In this document: positions 33,106 through 45,600 of the stretch, one piece after another
How the letters are laid out: the number at the start of each line of letters is the position of its first letter
How positions within the stretch are numbered: the first letter of the stretch is position 1
Source of the DNA: Globodera rostochiensis
Lineage: Eukaryota; Nematoda; Chromadorea; Rhabditida; Heteroderidae
DNA: 64,000 nucleotides
Reading direction: 5' to 3'
NCBI GenBank assembly: GCA_018350325.1
Contig: JAEVLN010000006.1
Location: 3,958,056-4,022,055 of the forward strand
The notes under the pieces: model-generated
Seen by the model: only the letters and a program-made list of their open reading frames with translations
What the model was told of the DNA's origin: nothing
Databases searched by the model: none
Program-made: the position numbers and the translations under genes

Positions 33106-33525
33106 CTTCATAGTCTTCCACAGAATGTTGCCGGTCACCGCCCCCGCGGCGAATCATCCGAAATTCTAAAAAAAAAATTCATTAAAACAGAATTTTAAAA
33201 ACGGCATTTGTTGTTGGAAGAACCCACGTGTCAACACCGTCCCGTCCACTCGGAAGAGTGATGTGCGCTGCCAACGGTTTAAAAAAGTGCCAAAACTGTT
33301 CATCGCTGCCAAACGATTGGACGCGCTCATCAACGCCGGGTGGAGCAGAATTGCCATGTCCAAAATCCAAAAACGTGGAAAATGTTTTCAAAAATGTGGA
33401 AAAAACGTGGCAATTTTTTTAACCCTTTAATTTAATGGAGAATTGCTCGAACAATCATTAACTAGCATATTTATTAACACTTTTCAACATTTTGAGCAAA
33501 TTTGGTTAAGAAAGGAAGTAATTAT

Positions 33526-33702
33526 TAGAGATCGGAATTTTGAAAAATCCGAGACCTAGAGCGAGATTTGGGGATGGGCCGAGACCGAGATCGAGATTTG
33601 TCTCGAAATTCCAAGAGTGCAGGTCTCGAATCTCGTTGTCGAAAACTCCGAGACCTGGACTCTCGGAAATCTCGGTCGGGATCTCGATCTCGCCGATCTC
33701 TA
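33526..33702. mobile_element. MITE with CCGAGAC arrays, perfect 8-bp duplication
   Basis: It starts TAGAGATCGGAATTTTG and ends CGATCTCGCCGATCTCTA. It is flanked by GTAATTAT at 33,518-33,525 and 33,703-33,710. The interior is GAGATCGAGATTTG and CCGAGACC words. It lies just upstream of the m-AAA-like start. Confidence 0.88.
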
Positions 33703-33710
33703 GTAATTAT

Positions 33711-35794
33711 GCCAGGCCTGTAGCCAGAAATTTTTTTCGGGGGGAAGAGGGGCAGTTGGGGGGAAAAATTCGATTTTTAAGGGTTTTTGTGTTTTTACCT
33801 TTTTATTGCACTTTTGTTAAGGAATTTTCAAAATTGCAAAATTTTTTTTTGAGAATTCTGCTTTACTTTGGGAATGCGGGTGGGTGCGCCGATAAGCGCT
33901 GATGAAATTTTTTTAAAAGATTTTTACAAGATTGGTTAAGAAAATTGGGTCAAAATATTGGCGAAATGTTTACAAATTTTTTAAAATATATCCAATAAAT
34001 TGAAAGAAAGTCGGAAAAAGAGCCATTGCGAATTTAAACCCTGGATTATCTTATAAATATTTGAATGGACGTTTCTTTGAGCAAATGTTGACCTAAAAAA
34101 GGAGGGGGGGGGGGCTATGGACACTTTCGTTGGGCGTTGGGAATTCATCTCCATAAATTTGAATGTTTTATTCGCTCTCAGCAAAATGTTGACCCAGCGA
34201 ATTGTGAAAAAAGAATTCAAAAGTTACGATTAATAAATTTAAATTGATAAATAGGTATTTAATTATTTGTTGAGTCATTTTTGGCATAAAATGTGTTTTT
34301 TTTAATCATTTTCTCTCCATCAACAATTCATCAACATTTGGGGGTTAGAAAGAATGAAATTTGTTAACAAAACCGATCCAAAAACTGCTGGATTTTCCCA
34401 ATTTTTCATTGCGGGGGGGGGGGGGGGGGGGGGGGCTTAAAATCTAATTCGAAAATAAGGACAAAATAAGGATGAAGGCCTGAAATAAGGACAAATCTTT
34501 AAAAAAGGAAGGACATTTTTATAAGATTGGCACCCCTCAAATAAGGACAAATCTTATTCAGAATTTAAGGTAGAAGACAGCATTACATTCATTCGTGGGT
34601 ATCTCAATTTTACCTATTTTATGGCAAATGCCATAATTTTGGAATTTTGCCATATTTTTTATTTTGTTTAGAACTTAAATACTTATTTATGAGTGAAAAA
34701 TGAGGATTTCCCGAAAAATATGCTGCTTTTGTTCGTAATGAAATTAAAATCTTTAAAATTTCCTCTCAACATTCATAAAAAGCTTCAAAAAATTACCGTA
34801 TTTTAAATTTTAGTTGCAAATCTTTTAACAAATTGAGTAAAAAATTTAAAATTTTCTCGGCGGCGCCTATCGGCCCCGCCGACCATCACTTCCCCAAGCA
34901 GAATTTTCAAAAATTTTGCATTTTTGAAAATTCATTAAGAAAAAATTGCATAAAATTCCATATTTTTGGAACCGGTTGCCATGGCACCCACTCCTCACCG
35001 GCATTGGAAACAATACCGCAGGTGGTTGAATAAAAAGAGCCAAGCTTAAAGGGGAGGAGCCCGGCGGTGCCGAGAGGCGCCGCCGGGGGAATTTTTTAAA
35101 ATTTTAACAAATTTTGTAAAAAAAAACCCGAAATTTCCGAAATATCAGAAATCCGAAAATTTGCCCAGCCCTGTTTAAGAAGCTCTAAACAAATTAAAAG
35201 AAATTATTGCTTATAATAAGCACAGATAATTCAAATTTGTTACTGTTACGACCCAAAGTCCGAAGTGAAAAGCAATAATGTATGCGTCGAACAAGAAGCA
35301 GGGATTTCGAACCCCGAACGTGAATTCGAACAAGTTTTCTAAATGTTTAATCAAATTCATCGACATTTCGACGATTTCTAATGGCAAAAAATGCAACAAC
35401 AAAAAAATTCCAGTGAAATTGTTCGAATGCGGGCGAGTCAGGGGTTCGGAATCGGTCAAAATAGAGGACATTTTCAGATTTTACGCCCACGAAAACCTCT
35501 AGAAAATTTTTTATTTATCGTTTTTAATCATTAAATAAAGGTCCAATATTTATATTGACTAGAAAATGTGAAATATTGACTTAAAATATTGACCAAAAAC
35601 CCTAAAATATTGATTTAAAAACGTGCTAAAATTAGCCAAATTCGGTCAATTAAAACTTTCAACATTCGTCAATCTTTATTTTCCTATTACAGTTTGTAAA
35701 TGTAAAATTTTTCATATGTTTTGGAAAACTTTATAAAAAATATCAAATAAAAAATTTGTAGGCAGAATTTCGATCTTTGGGGGAGCATTTTTGG
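33711..35794. other. Intergenic, repeat-rich, no gene seen
   Basis: It contains a diverged GGCGCC-core fragment (about 33,715-33,905), a poly-G tract (34,412-34,435), an AATAAGGACAAATCTT repeat (34,455-34,555), an inverted core (34,858-34,885) and a direct core (35,058-35,085). An orphan right end of the CCGAAAT family (CCCAGCCCTG, ending 35,172) follows. Bases 35,211-35,500 are non-repetitive, but I cannot support a gene. Confidence 0.5.
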
Positions 35795-36530
35795 TTAGGA
35801 GTCCATTTTTGGTTTGAAAAATTTTTTGATGATCTCTTCGGCAATATTGAATTTGAAGTTCAGCCCAGGCTTCAACTTAGTCGCCCCTGGTGTCAGCATA
35901 ACACACGGAAACAAATCATCGACAGAATCGGGCACAAATAAATTGGTGGTGTCTGAAAAATCGAAAAAGATTAGCATTTAAATTAAAAATTTAGATTTTG
36001 ATCCTTTTTTATACTTTCTCACCCAAACGCCGTCCATTTTTTGTGTAAAAACCGCGTGAGTCCAACAAAAGGAACAATTGCCGTTTATTCGTCCTTTTGG
36101 CTGGAAGTTAAATATTTGTAATTTTAATGTAAACATTCATGATCCACAAGGATCTGAAACCCACAAAAATCCGCAAACCCCATTTTTGGTTAAAACGACG
36201 GAATTTCCAACTAAAAGGTTGGGAGCGCTATACCATTTGGAAACCAGATAAACTTTAGGGCATCAGATAAAATATACTTAAATCAAACGCACTTAATTTG
36301 GTTCCACACCAAATCCTTGACGGACCTCTCCGCTTTTTGTGAACTCAAACCACTCTTGTGCGTCCATTGCACGGTACTGGCCGACTTCTTTGTCATAGCG
36401 AGTAACATAAATGTGCAATGTTTTGTAATTTAGCAACGAAAAGCAAGCTTTGGGGGCAAGAATACAAACGTGTAATCATCATCACTTATTAAGTTATCGA
36501 CAATGAAGCCCTGGCGTTTAAATCTTAATA
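35795..36530 (-). CDS. SPRY-like C-terminal exons, gene incomplete
   Basis: The terminal exon 35,952-35,795, the exon 36,100-36,023 and an exon ending at 36,310 join with GT-AG sites and consistent phases. They read HIYVTRYDKEVGQYRAMDAQ, then FTKSGEVRQGF, NKRQLFLLLDSRGFYTKNGR, and LFPCVMLTPG with NFKFNIAEE. GFYTKNGxxLG followed by LFPCVxL and N-x-KF is the characteristic tail of SPRY domains. The 5' boundary of the first of these exons is uncertain, because an alternative frame (SDDDYTFVFLPPKLAF) ends at a stop. SPRY proteins are expanded as secreted effectors in cyst nematodes, but no signal peptide is visible here. Confidence 0.45.
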
Positions 36531-36715
36531 AGTGAGTAATTTTTGTAATTGTTTAGCTTTGGGTTAACAATAGCTTTTAAAAGCTTAGGGCTTTCGAATG
36601 TTATCTTGTTTGTTTGATTTGGTTTAGTTTATTAGCATTTCCACAATTACTCGGGCAATTCCGGCATTATTCGTACTAGTAAAAATATGCAATTTATGTA
36701 TTTAAAAAAAATTAC

Positions 36716-37539
36716 CTTCAGCCTCCTTGGAAAATTGTTGTTGGTCCAGTCAGTGCTCCAGTAATTTTCTCACGTGCTTGAGTTAACAGTTCGTAAAGTT
36801 TTGCCAATACTTTTGTTTTTCCAATTGATAATCCGCTGTTACAATTCCGAACGGTGTGTATATGGATATACTAAATAGTAGAGAGAATAAAGAGGATCCA
36901 TAAAAAAGTTTTCAGTGTCATTTGTAATTTCGAAAAACCAATTAATTATGACCAGATACTGTAAAATGGTAATCTGTTTAAAAACCCAATTAATTTAGCC
37001 AAACAATGTCCGAGAAAATTCTGATTAGTGTCCAATTTAGGGTAACTAAAATATAATAATTTAGGATAATACCCCTCGGAGAACTGAAGTACCATAAAGC
37101 TTTGAGGTAAAGCACCCTAATTTAATCAGAAAAATTTTTGGCATTTTCATAATTTAAACATTAACAATATTTTAACACATTATTATGATTATACATTTAA
37201 AATCGTAAGAGGTGTTACGCTCTTTGGGTCCGCGTCGTAGCACATTTTTTTGAATCCAGCTATTAAATCCGGCGATTTGTTAACAGATGGATTCCAAAAA
37301 AGGCTCATTGTTTGTTGTATAGCAATTGACGGCAATTGAACCTGCTAAAAATGGGCACAAATTGGATTCATATGCAATGTTTATTCATGAACAAAAAAAC
37401 TTAAGTTGGTATAGTCGTGCAGCTTCATTTCCAAGGAAATCACAGTCACAGCAAACGACATTTGTTTAGCCAGGTTTTCAAACTGCTCAATAATTGTGTT
37501 GTTCAATTGTTTAAGTGCCAAATAGGCAAGAGCTTCCGG
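36716..37539 (-). pseudogene. Upstream exon remnants, unassigned, with in-frame stops
   Basis: Candidate exons are 37,539-37,393 (ALKQLNNTIIEQFENLAKQM), 37,344-37,219 (QQTMSLFWNPSVNKSPDLIA) and 36,870-36,716. The third is ambiguous. One frame (IGKTKVLAKLYELLTQ) ends in TGA just before a good donor. The other (PFGIVTADYQLEKQKYW) reaches the donor in frame but has two stops. These may be decayed 5' exons of the SPRY-like gene or a separate gene; the family is not recognised. Confidence 0.35.
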
Positions 37540-37544
37540 CTAAA

Positions 37545-39355
37545 ACAAAATGTTTGATGATCCCGAGCCAAAATCACTCAAAACCGCCTTTTATAGGTTT
37601 TCTTAGCTTATAAAAATGGTTTTGAGTGAGTTAGACCTGGATGATGTGATTCATATTTACAAAAATATTTTTGTTGAAATAAGAGCTGATTGTTAATAAT
37701 TTTTAAAATCGTCTACAAATTTTAAATTCATATGATATTTATTACTTCATAAATAGCCCGAAATTTTTAGGGTCTATTCTGATTCAGTGCCTATCTGTTT
37801 TTAAAGCTAAAAATACGGCAAGGTTAACCGGGCCTTCACTCTGGGTCCGGTTGGGGCTAAAATGTCCCTGCGCGCCGAAACTTTTTAGAATTTTAATTTT
37901 TGTTGTAAAAATTATATAATATTTCACGAACAAATTTCAGACCGGTAAAACACTAGAATTTTCCTGGAAGGCGGGAAAATGAAAGATTGTGGACGATTCT
38001 CATATGTTAAAATTTTATTTTCAATTTTTTCCATTTTGACATACTTTTGTTGAATCGACAGGATTTCGCTGGGAGCTCTGCCCGGAATTTTGACCGTGCC
38101 CGAGTCTGGCAACCGCATTTCAGAAATTATCCGAGGGTCCGGACCCGGACTTGTTGAAAAACAAAAAAATTTTTTAGAAAATCAGTGTTTTTTAGACAAA
38201 GATTTGGCAATTTTTGGCTTATAGTGGTCTGATTTGTATAGGAGGAAAGAATGCTCTCCCTACGATTAACGATAAACATTCGTACATAGAATGTGGAGAG
38301 TTGAATGAGAAATTGTTGATTGATTGAAAATGATACATTTTTGCTGGAAATTGTTGTTGCTGATTTATTACGAAAAATGATTTTCCATTTTCATTATTGA
38401 AATGACAGCGTAAGGAATTTGTCACACTTTTTATGTATAGGGAAAAGCATTTTTATCTAAGAGGCAGAGAGTGACTGACTCCCCCCCCCCCCATTATAAT
38501 TTAAAATTAAAAGAAAATTGATACCTTACTATCTGATAAAACAAATTTTTCGTGATAAAGTATTAATATAAAATATAACATAATATTTTATTTTTCAATC
38601 GAAGATTCTCAAAGAATTGCGCAAATAATTACAAAGTGAAGGACGAAGTGATCAAATGAATAATCTTATTGATCGACTACATCATACATTAACAATGATC
38701 GAATGGAAAAGCTTTCGCCTACCCTGAACATCAATCAAAATGATCAAACTCTAATCACCCCAAAAGTGATCAAAAATTTCATGCTGAAACAACATTAAAC
38801 GCTTTAGAGCGACTTTTTTAGTCAATATAGTCGCCATTTTTTTCATAATAATTCCATAATTCAGCAATTTATGGAATCTTCCTATGACAATGCATTATTT
38901 TAAGCATTTGCGCAAAAATTCTCGAAGAGATTCAATATTTATGCGTTTTTATTTCTTAATATGGATTTATTATGGAAAAATGGCGATGCTTTGCCCGGCC
39001 GGCGGATAGGATTCTAAGAAATTAGCTAAAAATACTTTCTTTGTTTGATTAGGTAGTTTTATTGAGACGGTGGGTGGAAAATTAAAAACAATTTTAGAAA
39101 AAAAAATCCCATTTTCGAGGGGGGGAGGGGGTCATTACACCCCCGGGGGAGGGGGTCATAGTCCCCTCTTGTTTTGACTTTTTTATTGTTGATATGCGAC
39201 ATTTTTGTCAGGCCTATGGCACCGGGCGTGGTCTAAGAAAGATTTTTGAATCTTTGATCACAAATTCTCCATCTTCGGCTTCATTAGCTTCAAACTCAGT
39301 AGGAGCTGAGGAGATTGGCACGCACAATAGGCACAACAATCCCTCCCTGACGAAA
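37545..39355. other. Intergenic, no gene seen
   Basis: AT-rich DNA. A segment at 38,040-38,160 resembles 30,920-30,960 (GACAGGATTTCG words) and is probably a repeat. The frame at 37,924-38,118 has no support beyond its length. Confidence 0.5.
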
Positions 39356-39356
39356 A

Positions 39357-39962
39357 GGCTCCCGGAAAATGCGACACCGGAAAATGCGACACTAGAAAAT
39401 GCGACACCAAGCGGAAAATGCGACACCGGGAAAAAATGCGACACCGACAGAATATGCGACACTGGAAAATGCGACATTAGGAAAATACGACACTGGAATA
39501 TGCGACACTAATTTGAAATAAAATTTTTTAAACTTAAGGAAACCCAATTTTTTAAGTAACACCAAACCCGGATAGAATAACTCGGGGAAAGTTAGAGACT
39601 TAGGGGTTAATTAGGCTTAGGCCTAAGCCACCCTAGGCTTAGGCTTAGGCAAAAAATAGTGGACCCGCCCTCCATCTCTGCTTGACGTGTTGTTATGGGG
39701 TTTTCATCTGTCGTTTGCTGGTGCTATTGCAATTGTTTTATATAAGGATTACCAATTACATATATTACTTATTAAAAATTAATAGAAAAATAAGTTTTAA
39801 AAATTTTTTCAAATTATAAAACATTTTCTTGATGTCGCATTTTCTAGTGTCGTATTTTCTAGTGCCGCATTTTCCAGTGTCGCATATTCTGGTGTCGCAT
39901 TTTCCATTTTGGTGTCGCATTTTCCGGTGTCGCATTTTCTGGTGTCGTATTTTCCGGGAGTG
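39357..39962. mobile_element. TIR element with 9-bp duplication and GAAAATGCGACACC arrays
   Basis: It starts GGCTCCCGGAAAATGCGAC and ends TCGTATTTTCCGGGAGTG. It is flanked by TGACGAAAA at 39,348-39,356 and 39,963-39,971. Both arms are arrays of GAAAATGCGACAC. The GGCTCCCGG terminus and 9-bp duplication match the element at 20,490-21,068, so they form one Mutator-like family with different subterminal arrays. Confidence 0.8.
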
Positions 39963-39971
39963 TGACGAAAA

Positions 39972-41818
39972 GGGGCATTCATCTCAAAGCTCAAAACGCA
40001 ATATTAATAGTCGATTTATACACCTTTTTTGGGCTCTTTTTTAAAATTATATCTTAGCTCGAAATAAGGAAAAAAATACATTAATTTTTTATACCATTTG
40101 ATAGACAAAATTCTGAGCTCCCCAAACATAATTTTTATGTAATTTTTTCCTTCTAATTTAAAAGGTAATATGCTTGCAAGAGTTGATGTTCGTCTGTTTA
40201 CCATGTTTGCTCCCCTCACCTCCCCCCATGGTAGGAATTTTACCATGAACTCGGGGTTACCCAATTGTCATATTTTTGTTTTTAGAACATTCAAAAATTT
40301 GGCCACGACAAAATTTTTGACGTATTTTCTATTGTGATTTTGAGTTGGAATAGAATTAGGATTCTCCCCGACCCCTCCGGGGGCGGGGGAAAGTCGGAGT
40401 CCGGGGAGCCCGGGGTTGGCCATGTCGGGGGGTTGGGGTCGTTAATTACGTATTGGTGAGATGAAATACGAAACAAACATTTATTCGCTGGGCGGTAGTC
40501 AAAATAAAAAAATATACTTTTGAAATTGAATTTTATAAAAATGAGGCTACCGATCGGCACAATTCCAACTACGCCCCGTGCCTGATTGCAAGGAAATCGC
40601 ACCATTGCTGTAAGCCGTCAAGATTTGGGCCAAAGGTTGCCGCTTAAACGTACAATTTATAATTTTATTTTTGCAATTGTTCAGTCCGCTTTGTCTATTC
40701 TGGCATTATCGGCACTTTGAATGGTGTCCCTTTGCCAATTATGGCAACAAAAATTTATGTGTTCTTCCCAAATGCGCCTAAACATATTTGTTTTTTTTTA
40801 ATTTACTCAATTATAGGAAATTGTTATTTTAACAAAAATAAAATATTTCAATTAAATTACATTTTAAAATCTTACGTTTTTTTATGTTTCTTAATTTAAT
40901 CTCACCACCTGAACAAAATACGGCGTACAATGTCTACGGTGTCTACCTTAAGGACAATTGTTAAAGATTTGAACATTGGTTAAAAAAAATTATATAAACA
41001 AATAATAATTAAAATTATTAAATTTTATTTCAAATTTCCCAATGAAATTTTGGCAAAAAATCAGAAAAAAAATTGGAAAAGCATTTTCGATGAAATAATG
41101 AAGAATTTGAACTTTTCGCGCTGATTTTGTGTTCTGCCTTTGAAGCTGAGATTTTGATCAAAAATTGTGCTTTTGAAAGGAGCAAAATGCGGGACGATTT
41201 TTTTCTTTACAACAATTAATTAAATGTTGTTAAATTACTTATCATTTTAATAAAAATTTGTTTTATGCTTGTGGCATTTTGCAACTATTGGCATGTTGAC
41301 CATCGACTGAATGCTCAAAACAGCGAAATGAAAGTTTTTTTATTCAAAGGCAGTAAATGTCAAACATTGTAAAATTTAAATTTATTTGTTAAATAATACA
41401 AAAATATTTTAAGATTTAAAATTTTTAACATACAAAAACACTGAAAAGTTTGTAACTTTTATACCTTTACTGATCGCTGGTGTTTACTTACATATGTTAC
41501 CGGAAAGCGTAGAAGATTCAACGATTTATAAAAAAAATATTTTAATTCATTAACGTTATTTTATAAACGAATTTCATTCACTTTTTTGAACCTCAGATCA
41601 TTGGCCGGCAACATTTTCAATTTTGTGTAAGAGCCTTCATTAGTGTTATATTTCTTGTTAAACGATACGCCAAAAGCAACTTATTGACCGGCATACTTAG
41701 GCCTACTCTTTCCGGATCCCGAAATTCGGCTTAACACTCTCGAAAAGCGGATTCGTGAGGAGCCCATTTTGTCAAATGTCTCGGATTAAAAAAGAAAAAT
41801 TGGACTATGACTATTTCA
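39972..41818. other. Intergenic with a CCCCGACC array; one weak exon-like stretch
   Basis: 40,362-40,445 is a CCCCGACC/GTCGGGG array resembling MITE interiors. The minus strand at 40,912-40,948 and 40,560-40,690 has short exon-like frames that I cannot join. The rest is AT-rich. Confidence 0.45.
41561..41767 (-). pseudogene. Short minus-strand coding remnant
   Basis: On the minus strand MGSSRIRFSRVLSRISGSGK and VAFGVSFNKKYNTNEGSYTK lie in adjacent frames separated by a single shift near 41,683, ending at a stop at 41,561. The composition is protein-like, but no family is recognised and no introns support it. It may be a gene fragment or the end of a processed copy. Confidence 0.3.
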
Positions 41819-41997
41819 TAGGGTTGGTCCCCGTCCCTGAACCCCGACATTTTTTTAGTCGGAGTTTTCGTCCCCGACTTTTTTGAATTTTTGGGGTTTT
41901 TGCTGGGGAAAACCCCGAGACCCCGACTTTTTTATTCGGGGACGAAAACCCCGACCCCGACTTTTTTTCGCCCCCGAAGGGTCGGGGACCAACCCTA
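41819..41997. mobile_element. MITE with CCCCGAC arrays, perfect 8-bp duplication
   Basis: It starts TAGGGTTGGTCCCCG and ends CGGGGACCAACCCTA. It is flanked by CTATTTCA at 41,811-41,818 and 41,998-42,005. The interior is CCCCGAC/GTCGGGG words. A diverged relative lies near 47,680-47,830. Confidence 0.9.
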
Positions 41998-42259
41998 CTA
42001 TTTCAGAAAGCATTCCTGGTTTCGAAAACAAACGTAATTTATTTTATTTTATAATTTGGTAATGATCGGACGAGAGTTGCGGGAGCTGATAGATGTCGGC
42101 AAATAAAAACATAAAAGAAGATACAATGCAATTAGTGTTCTTTGATTGATCACAAAATTCAGCCCTTTTCATTAATAAATCACCATGGGGATTCGATCAT
42201 TCGCCTAAATGAAACAAAATGTCCTGTGCTCTACGACTGTTTATTAGGTTAATCGACAT

Positions 42260-42600
42260 TTGCGCCCCAGACAGACAGACACCTGCACTTGTGAAAATAT
42301 TAAAATCACACAACCCAAACTTTTTCTTTTTTTTAAAATTGGCATTCTTCCATTAAAAGATGGCATTTTGAAAACAAAAGTTTTAGTTGCAGCTAATATA
42401 TTTTGCCTCACACAACCAAACTTTTTCTTTTTTGAATGTTGGCATTTTTAGAATGGCATTTTGAAAACAAATGTTTTGGTTGTAGTTAATATATTATATA
42501 AAAAATTGAGCTTAAATATATTTTGCCTCACACAACCAAGGCTTTTCTCTTTTTTTTAAATTGGCATTCTTCCATAAAAAGAATGGTAATATTTTGCCAA
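42260..42600. repeat. Three diverged copies of a ~115-bp AT-rich unit
   Basis: CACACAACCCAAACTTTTTC, CACACAACCAAACTTTTTC and CACACAACCAAGGCTTTTC recur at about 42,310, 42,410 and 42,530, each followed by TTGGCATTCTTCCAT-like words. They lie immediately 5' of the MLT-10-like gene. Confidence 0.6.
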
Positions 42601-42637
42601 AGTAATCCATTCTCAACATTTAAATTTTACATTTTGA

Positions 42638-45600
42638 ATGATACAAATTCGGCGTCGCTTGCTCATTGCTTCAGTGTATTCATTTTTGTGCTATTTTCGT
42701 TTAGCATCATTATTGGTGGTGATGTCTTATAGATACGGTAATTGTGTGCAATTAATTACCTAATTACTTTATTCGCAATATATTAAAATGTAATTTTATT
42801 TTTATTGGTCTTCAAAATGTAATTTTATTTTTATTGGTCAGATGCGCGTCCAATCGATGGCCAAAATTTGTTCAAAAACAACAATGTGCCGGACGGAAGC
42901 GAACTTTTGTCAAAGTTTGACAAATTGAAAGTGTCGCCGACGAATTTTGAAAAAATTCGGCATCTTCATGACAATCTTTACCACGGAGCTGTGAAGGCAC
43001 TGGTCGGACAAATGGGCCGCCGGCACTACAAACAGTTGACGCCCGGTCAGTTTTGGATAAGAAAATGTTTTTAAAAATTGAAAAAAACTTTTTAAACCAT
43101 ATTTTTCTATTAATTTTTAATATATGTAATTGGTAAACCTTATATTAAAACAATTGCAATAAATTATTTGTAAGAATAGTAAAGGTGGGGAGCCTAATCC
43201 CCTAAAACTGTAACTTTTCCCCAGTTATTCTATCCGGCTTTGGTGTTACTTAAAGCCGGGTTTTCCTTAATTTATGAAAAATCAGCAATTTTCTTTCAAA
43301 TTAATGTCGCATTTTCCGGGCGCCGCTTTGGAAGACCAACGCGGGGCAAAAGCAAAATAACAAAAATTCAAAAACTTAATGATATTTTAACAATTAAATT
43401 GACCCACTCAATCAATATCCTCTGAATTAAACGGGATTGTCCGAACACATGAGAACAGAGAATCCCGGTATTTTTCGACCCGATTCAAAACTAATACAGG
43501 GACGTAGCCAGGGAGGGTGGGGGAATTCCCCGCCCCCGAAATGAAATTTGAAAAAAACCATAGGCGGGGCCTTTTTTGGACCAATTTTCTTTACAAATCT
43601 CTTTAAAATCTTCAAAAAAATTTTCCCCCGACTCACCCGCCCCCCAGAAGCAAAGCAGAATGCGCAAAAAAAAGTTTGCATTTTTGAAAACACCATCTGA
43701 TCGCCGGCGCTCAGCTGGCACAATTCCCCCTCCAATGTTTTTCTAGCTAGTCCCTGAAAACATACACCGATTTTTCGGCCATCCGGGTCCGAAGCATAAA
43801 AGGTATTCGCTATATTAAAAAGAAAATCATTAAAGCAGAACAGCAAAAGTTGGCACGATGTCTGGACAGAATTGAAGCAAGGCAAAAAGAAGTTGAAGAA
43901 GCGGCAAAATGTTTGATGGAGAGCAGAAAACGGCGGTTTCCTGCAAGGATGAATGAAAAGAAGGAAATGCCATTGAATGAAAAAAAGGAAATGCCATTGA
44001 ATGAAAAAAAGGAAATGGCATTAAATGAAAAGAAGGAAATGCCATTAACTGAAAAGAAGGAAATGCCATTAAATGAAAAGAAGGAAATTCCATTAAATGA
44101 AAAGAAGGAAATGGCAAAGAAGGAAATGGCATTTGTCCAAGAGGAGGAGGAGGAGGAGCATAAAGTGCCAATTGACCAAATCAAAACGAAGAAAAATCGA
44201 CTTCTTCGTTATATGAGAAGGAGAAAGCCAAGAAGTCTTTTGGCGGCTGATCAGACTGATCAGAGGCGATTTAATCGTCACAAAATGGCAGACAGCAGCA
44301 CAACATTTATTAACAAAGTAACTGCGCAGCGATCAATGAAAGTTTTGGCATTTTGTTCTAAAACATCCAATTCAGGCAACCTCAATGACATCATCAATGC
44401 CATTGGCTTCACCCTCAGACAAACCCGTCGGATCTCGAGTGGATTTAATTGCATAAAATAGGGTAATTAGTAATTTGGATACTTTTCCATTGGATAGATC
44501 ACAAATTTGATTGTCAAACTGTTGGGTGAACGGCGGCAAGGCGAGCGGACGACTGAGCGTTGGCAAAGTGTGCATGGACGATTGAGCAGATTCGTGACGG
44601 AGAACGAAAGGCTGCAGAAATTGCCGGGAAGCAAAGTGTTTGAGAAAAGAATGTGCGTTTTTTTCTTTTTTTGGGGACTTTTGGGTTGAGCCGAACGGTT
44701 TTGTGTTCTGTCTTTGAGGGTTAAGCCGAACGGTTTGGTGTTCTGTCTTTGAGGGTTAAGCCGAACGGTTTGGTGTTTTGTTTTTGGGTGTTGAGCCAAA
44801 CGGTTTGGTGTTCTGTTTTGGGGGTTAATCCGAACGGTTTGGTGTCTTGTTTTTGGGGGTTAAGCCGAACGGTTTGGTGTTCTGTCTTTGAGGGTTAAGC
44901 CGAACGGTTTGGTGTTTTGTTTTTGGGGGTTAAGCCAAACGGTTTGGTGTTCTGTTTTTGGGGGTTAAGCCGAACGGTTTGGTGTTTTGTTTTTGGGTGT
45001 TGAGCCAAACGGTTTGGAGTTCTGTTTTTGTGGGTTGAGCCGAACGGTTTGGTGTTTTGTTTTTGGGGGTTAAGCCAAACGGTTTGGTGTTCTGTTTTTG
45101 GGGGTTAAGCCGAACGGTTTGGTGTTCTGTCTTTGAGGGTTAAGCCGAACGGTTTGGTGTTTTGTTTTTGGGGGTTAAGCCGAACGGTTTGGTGTCTTGT
45201 TTTTGGGGGTTAAGCCAAACGGTTTGGTGTTCTGTTTTTGGGGGTTAAGCCGAACGGTTTGGTGTTTTGTTTTTGGGTGTTGAGCCAAACGGTTTGGAGT
45301 TCTGTTTTTGGGGGTTGAGCCGAACGGTTTGGTGTTTTGTTTTTGGGTGTTGAGCCGAACGGTTTGGTGTTTTGTTTTTGGGGGTTAAGCCGAACGGTTT
45401 GGTGTCTTGTTTTTGGGGGTTAAGCCAAACGGTTTGGTGTTCTGTTTTTGGGGGTTAAGCCGAACGGTTTGGTGTTTTGTTTTTGGGTGTTGAGCCAAAC
45501 GGTTTGGAGTTCTGTTTTTGGGGGTTGAGCCGAACGGTTTGGTGTTTTGTTTTTGGGTGTTGAGCCAAACGGTTTGGAGTTCTGTTTTTGGGGGTTGAGC

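Larger units (their letters stand above)
30365..33357 (-). pseudogene. Paraplegin/AFG3-like m-AAA protease, N-terminal part only, MITE-interrupted
   Basis: Exons on the minus strand: 33,357-33,228, 33,165-32,516 (contains a MITE at 32,896-33,105), 32,069-31,864, 31,108-31,025 and 30,517-30,365, all phase-consistent. The N-terminus (MAILLHPALMSASNRLAAMN) is basic without acids, like a mitochondrial presequence. Next is a repetitive coiled coil (EEATRRAKEEATRRANEE). A transmembrane helix follows (VFYAGIGLVIVSMLIIYRLL). Then comes an FtsH_ext-like intermembrane-space domain: DFDEFVQDYLLVGGE, VKIVYVYPDKSIAIAVLHPG, and FLRTFEDVQQQIG. In m-AAA proteases this is followed by a second TM, the AAA+ ATPase and an HExxH peptidase; here the frame stops at 30,365 and none of these appears. 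With the exon insertion, I read it as a truncated pseudogene. A shortened product is possible. Confidence 0.7.

Noticed and set aside
40560..40960. Possible minus-strand exons (VDIVRRILF and QPLAQILTAYSNGAISLQ)
   Set aside because: Short, cannot be joined in phase, and no family support.
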